64,000 bases of DNA from JACKJP01 sp050249695. Lineage in GTDB: Bacteria; Pseudomonadota; Alphaproteobacteria; Rhizobiales; Tepidamorphaceae. Both the position numbers and the translations under genes were made by a program. Location: assembly GCA_050249695.1 (NCBI GenBank), contig JBFWQA010000001.1, positions 868,001 to 932,000 of the forward strand, read 5' to 3'. Below, one piece after another: positions 61,256 through 64,000 of this stretch (positions are counted from its first letter, which is position 1; each line of letters starts with the position of its first letter). The notes under the pieces are model-generated. The model ran no database searches. It was not told the DNA's origin and saw only the letters and a program-made list of their open reading frames with translations.

Positions 61256-63148
61256 TCAGTTTTCCTGCGAGGAGATACCAAGCGCCTGGTTGAGCATTTG
61301 CTGGTTATAGGTGACTTCGAACTGCTTCTCGATGGCCTGCACGTATTGCGTCAGCAGATCGTCGGCATATCCAGCGGCGATGTTGGCGGCCAGATCGCCA
61401 GCGAAGGCGACTTCATGCTCTTCGGGCGGAGTCACGGCCTCCACGCGCATGACGACGCGTCTGTCAGCACCGGCCCGGGCGGTGGCAACAGCGCCTTCAG
61501 GCGTGGCAAAGCCGGTATCCAGCGCGGCGGCAGGTAGATCGGCGTCCTGATCGCTGCGCGTCAGCGGCCGGCTGCGTGTGACGGCAACCCCGATTTCCTT
61601 AGCCAAATCGTCCATGTTGGCGCCGTCGCGGATACGCGTCGCCAGACTCTCCGTGAAGCTGTTGAGCTTTTCCGCATCGGCTTCCTTCTGCCACGCCTGA
61701 CGCACTTTCGCCTCGGCTTCCTCGAAAGTGCGCTCGCGCGCCGGCGTGATCGCCGTCACGTCGAACCAGACGAGACCGGATTTGCCGAATTGCACGGGAT
61801 CGTTCTCGATGCCGACATCACTGTTGAAGGCGGCTGACAGGAGATCCTTCTGGGCAGGCAACTCTACCGGCTTTTCCTGCGGATCGAGCCCGGTCGAATC
61901 GACGGCCTCGACCCGAATGAGCTCGAGATTTTCCTTCCGGGCGATTTCTTCCAGCGTTGCGCCGGCCGCGCGCTCATCCTCGATCCGATCGTGCATGTCG
62001 AGAACGTCCTGTTCGGCGCGACGGCCGGCAATGTCCGCCCGGATCTCGTCAGTCACTTCCTCCAGCGGTTTCGTTCCGCCGGGCTCGATCTCCCCGACAT
62101 TCACGATCACCGTCCCGAAACGCCCGTCGATGGGGGCGCTGGTCTCGCCCGTGGCAAGCGAGAAGGCCGCGTCCGCGACGGCCGGGTCGGCAATCTCGCT
62201 CCGCGCCACCATGCCAAGATCGATATCATCGGGCTTCAGACCGCGCTCGAATGCTACGTCCTCGAAGCGCGCACCGGCATCGATGCGCCCGGCCACGGCC
62301 TCAGCCTCGGACTTGTCGGCAAATACCATCTGTCGGACACGGCGGCGTTCCGGCGTGGTGAAGCGCTCCTTCTCGCGCTCGTAGGCTTCCCTGATATCCT
62401 GTTCGCTGACGTCGACCGCCGAGGTCAGGTCCGCTGGTTCGACCTTGATTGCCTGCAACGCGCGATATTCCGGCGCGCGGAAATCCGACTTGTTTTCCTC
62501 AAAATAGGTCCTCAGAGCCTCTTCGGCCGGGGCATCGGCGGTTCCCGCCTGCTCCTGTCCGACGATGAGGTATCGGAACTGACGCTTTTCGAAGCGGTAG
62601 TTGCCGACGGCCTGGCGCAGCGGCTCGGGCACGGTCATTTCGCCGGCAACGCCATTGGCCAGCGCCTGACGTCCCATCAGCGCGCGGCGTTCGGCGATGA
62701 ACCCGGCCTCGTTGTAGCCGAGCTGACGGAGCGCGGCTTCGAAATACTCGCGATCGAACTGTCCCGAGGCGTTGCGGAATGAAGGATCCTGACGAATGTT
62801 CCGCGCGACGGCCTCGTCGGTGACGCGCAGGTTCTTCTGCGAGGCCGTCTCGTCAAGCGCCGCTTGCGCGGTGAGCTTGCCGAGCACGAGCCGGTCGAGC
62901 CCGATGGAGCGCGCCATGGCAAAGCTGATCTGCTGCCCCAGCTCACGCGAACGGCGCTGGATCTCGAGCTGGAATTCACGCCGGAAGGTCTCCGCATCGA
63001 TCTCGGTGCCGCCCACACGCACGACGGCGCTGCCGCCATAGCCGCGAAAGATGTCAGCGATGCCCCACACGGCAAAGCTGAGAACGAGAATACCGATGAA
63101 GACCTTGGCAACCCAGGAACCGGCGCTGCGGCGCAGACTGTCGAGCAT
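61256..63148 (-). CDS. ppiD: Peptidyl-prolyl cis-trans isomerase PpiD/SurA-type
   Basis: Periplasmic folding factor anchored to the inner membrane by one N-terminal helix (about residues 13-33, VAKVFIGILVLSFAVWGIAD). A SurA-like helical region follows and a parvulin rotamase domain lies around 235-370 (ERFTTPERRRVRQMVF, FGTVIVNVGEIEPGG). 630 aa. The start at 63148 has TAAGGAAG just upstream. First gene of the trp-moa-moe-lexA minus-strand run; divergent from tpiA. Confidence 0.9.
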   Translation of the reverse strand: MLDSLRRSAGSWVAKVFIGILVLSFAVWGIADIFRGYGGSAVVRVGGTEIDAETFRREFQLEIQRRSRELGQQISFAMARSIGLDRLVLGKLTAQAALDETASQKNLRVTDEAVARNIRQDPSFRNASGQFDREYFEAALRQLGYNEAGFIAERRALMGRQALANGVAGEMTVPEPLRQAVGNYRFEKRQFRYLIVGQEQAGTADAPAEEALRTYFEENKSDFRAPEYRALQAIKVEPADLTSAVDVSEQDIREAYEREKERFTTPERRRVRQMVFADKSEAEAVAGRIDAGARFEDVAFERGLKPDDIDLGMVARSEIADPAVADAAFSLATGETSAPIDGRFGTVIVNVGEIEPGGTKPLEEVTDEIRADIAGRRAEQDVLDMHDRIEDERAAGATLEEIARKENLELIRVEAVDSTGLDPQEKPVELPAQKDLLSAAFNSDVGIENDPVQFGKSGLVWFDVTAITPARERTFEEAEAKVRQAWQKEADAEKLNSFTESLATRIRDGANMDDLAKEIGVAVTRSRPLTRSDQDADLPAAALDTGFATPEGAVATARAGADRRVVMRVEAVTPPEEHEVAFAGDLAANIAAGYADDLLTQYVQAIEKQFEVTYNQQMLNQALGISSQEN

Positions 63149-63412
63149 GTGCTTCCTTACATATTATCCGCCAGCGGGTTGTCCCCCGCCTTCGCGGCTC
63201 TTTTTGGCACGGGCGCCGGGCCCTTGAAAAGGCGGCGATACTAGAGTCTTTCGGTGCCGGATGGAAACGGTTCTGTTCGGCGGCCGGACGGGCACCCCTG
63301 CGGGAAGGCCGCGCGGGGCGTTCTGCCGGGCGCCGCAATGCCGGTTTCGGGGTTACGCCGGCGCCGAACCTCTGCTATCGCCATGCCGTTCACGGTGCCA
63401 GGGAGACAAGCG

Positions 63413-64000
63413 ATGACGCCCGACGTAAAGCCACTCGTTGCCGGCAATTGGAAAATGAACGGGACCACGGAATCGCTCGGACAATTGCACGAGATGGCGC
63501 GTCGGTATGGCGCGGCCCGGAACGCGAAGGTCGACCTCATGATCTGTCCACCGGCGACGCTGCTCGCATCTGCGGTCGAGGTGCTGGTCGATTCACCGAT
63601 CGCGATCGGCGGGCAGGATTGCCATGCCAGCGCCAGCGGCGCGCACACCGGCGACATTTCCGCCGAAATGCTGGCCGATTGCGGCGCGGCCGCGGTCATT
63701 GTCGGTCATTCGGAGCGCCGGGCGGATCATGGCGAGAGCGACGCCATAGTCAGGGCAAAGGCCGAGGCGGCGTGGCGGGCGAAGCTTACGTCGATCATCT
63801 GTGTCGGCGAGACGCGCCGCGAACGCGATGCGGGCAAGGCCGACGCGGTCGTATCGACCCAGCTTTCCGGTTCGGTACCGGATGGGGCCACCGCCGCCAG
63901 CACCGTCATCGCCTACGAACCCGTCTGGGCGATCGGCACGGGGCTGACGCCGACCGCCGGCGACGTCGAGGCGATGCACGCGATGATCCGCGCCCGCCTC
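63413..64000 (+). CDS. tpiA: Triose-phosphate isomerase, partial (cut by the window end)
   Basis: Interconverts dihydroxyacetone phosphate and glyceraldehyde 3-phosphate. 196 codons are visible, about three quarters of the gene. Lys14 in AGNWKMNG, the catalytic histidine in IVGHSERR and the glutamate in IAYEPVWAIGTG are present. The start at 63413 follows GGGAG; an in-frame ATG at 63383 is possible. The 264-bp gap to the divergent ppiD shows no clear promoter elements. Confidence 0.95.
   Translation, partial: MTPDVKPLVAGNWKMNGTTESLGQLHEMARRYGAARNAKVDLMICPPATLLASAVEVLVDSPIAIGGQDCHASASGAHTGDISAEMLADCGAAAVIVGHSERRADHGESDAIVRAKAEAAWRAKLTSIICVGETRRERDAGKADAVVSTQLSGSVPDGATAASTVIAYEPVWAIGTGLTPTAGDVEAMHAMIRARL

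Overview
This 64 kb window is a block of chromosomal housekeeping genes from an alphaproteobacterium, most likely of the order Hyphomicrobiales (Rhizobiales). The evidence is gene order and gene type: tig-clpP-clpX-lon-hupB, a complete 14-gene nuo operon followed by birA-rnj-mce, a short ProRS, a single LolC/E-type permease with LolD, rpsB-tsf-pyrH-frr-uppS-cdsA-dxr-rseP-bamA-fabZ-lpxA-lpxI-lpxB, and trpD-trpC-moaC-moeA-lexA. LpxI in place of LpxH and a LexA box of the form GTTC-N7-GTTC also fit. The DNA is GC-rich. I see no insertion sequence, prophage or CRISPR array. I cannot name a genus.

Layout. 1-7.2 kb: tRNA-Leu, then protein quality control (trigger factor, ClpP, ClpX, Lon) and the nucleoid protein HU. 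7.3-7.6 kb: tRNA-Val and tRNA-Asp, each with its own promoter. 7.6-10.7 kb, minus strand: an ABC exporter and a rhamnan-synthesis-F-like protein, the most accessory-looking piece. 11-28.8 kb: nuoA-N (complex I), biotin protein ligase, RNase J, methylmalonyl-CoA epimerase and a small membrane protein, closed by a strong terminator. 29-32.4 kb: ProRS and the lipoprotein-release ABC transporter. 32.4-34.6 kb: a GMC oxidoreductase, a 72-aa membrane protein and a 29-aa microprotein. 34.6-38.1 kb: DNA polymerase III alpha. 38.1-51.7 kb: translation factors, isoprenoid and phospholipid synthesis, and outer-membrane and lipid A assembly. 51.7-64 kb: citrate synthase, GltX, ComEC, LexA with its SOS promoter, molybdopterin and tryptophan genes, PpiD, and the start of tpiA, cut by the window end.

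The genes combine into envelope biogenesis (uppS, cdsA, dxr, rseP, bamA, fabZ, lpxA/I/B, lolC/D), respiration (nuo, gltA) and proteostasis (tig, clpXP, lon, ppiD). The points most worth a second look are: a histidine/aspartate-rich, potentially metal-binding tail on trigger factor encoded by hexamer-like repeats; a helix-hairpin-helix domain fused to ribosomal protein S2, and a possible vestige of the same domain in the NuoE tail; a 29-aa membrane microprotein with a consensus -35 and a perfect Shine-Dalgarno; lpxD missing from its usual place between bamA and fabZ; and several unusually strong intergenic hairpins.
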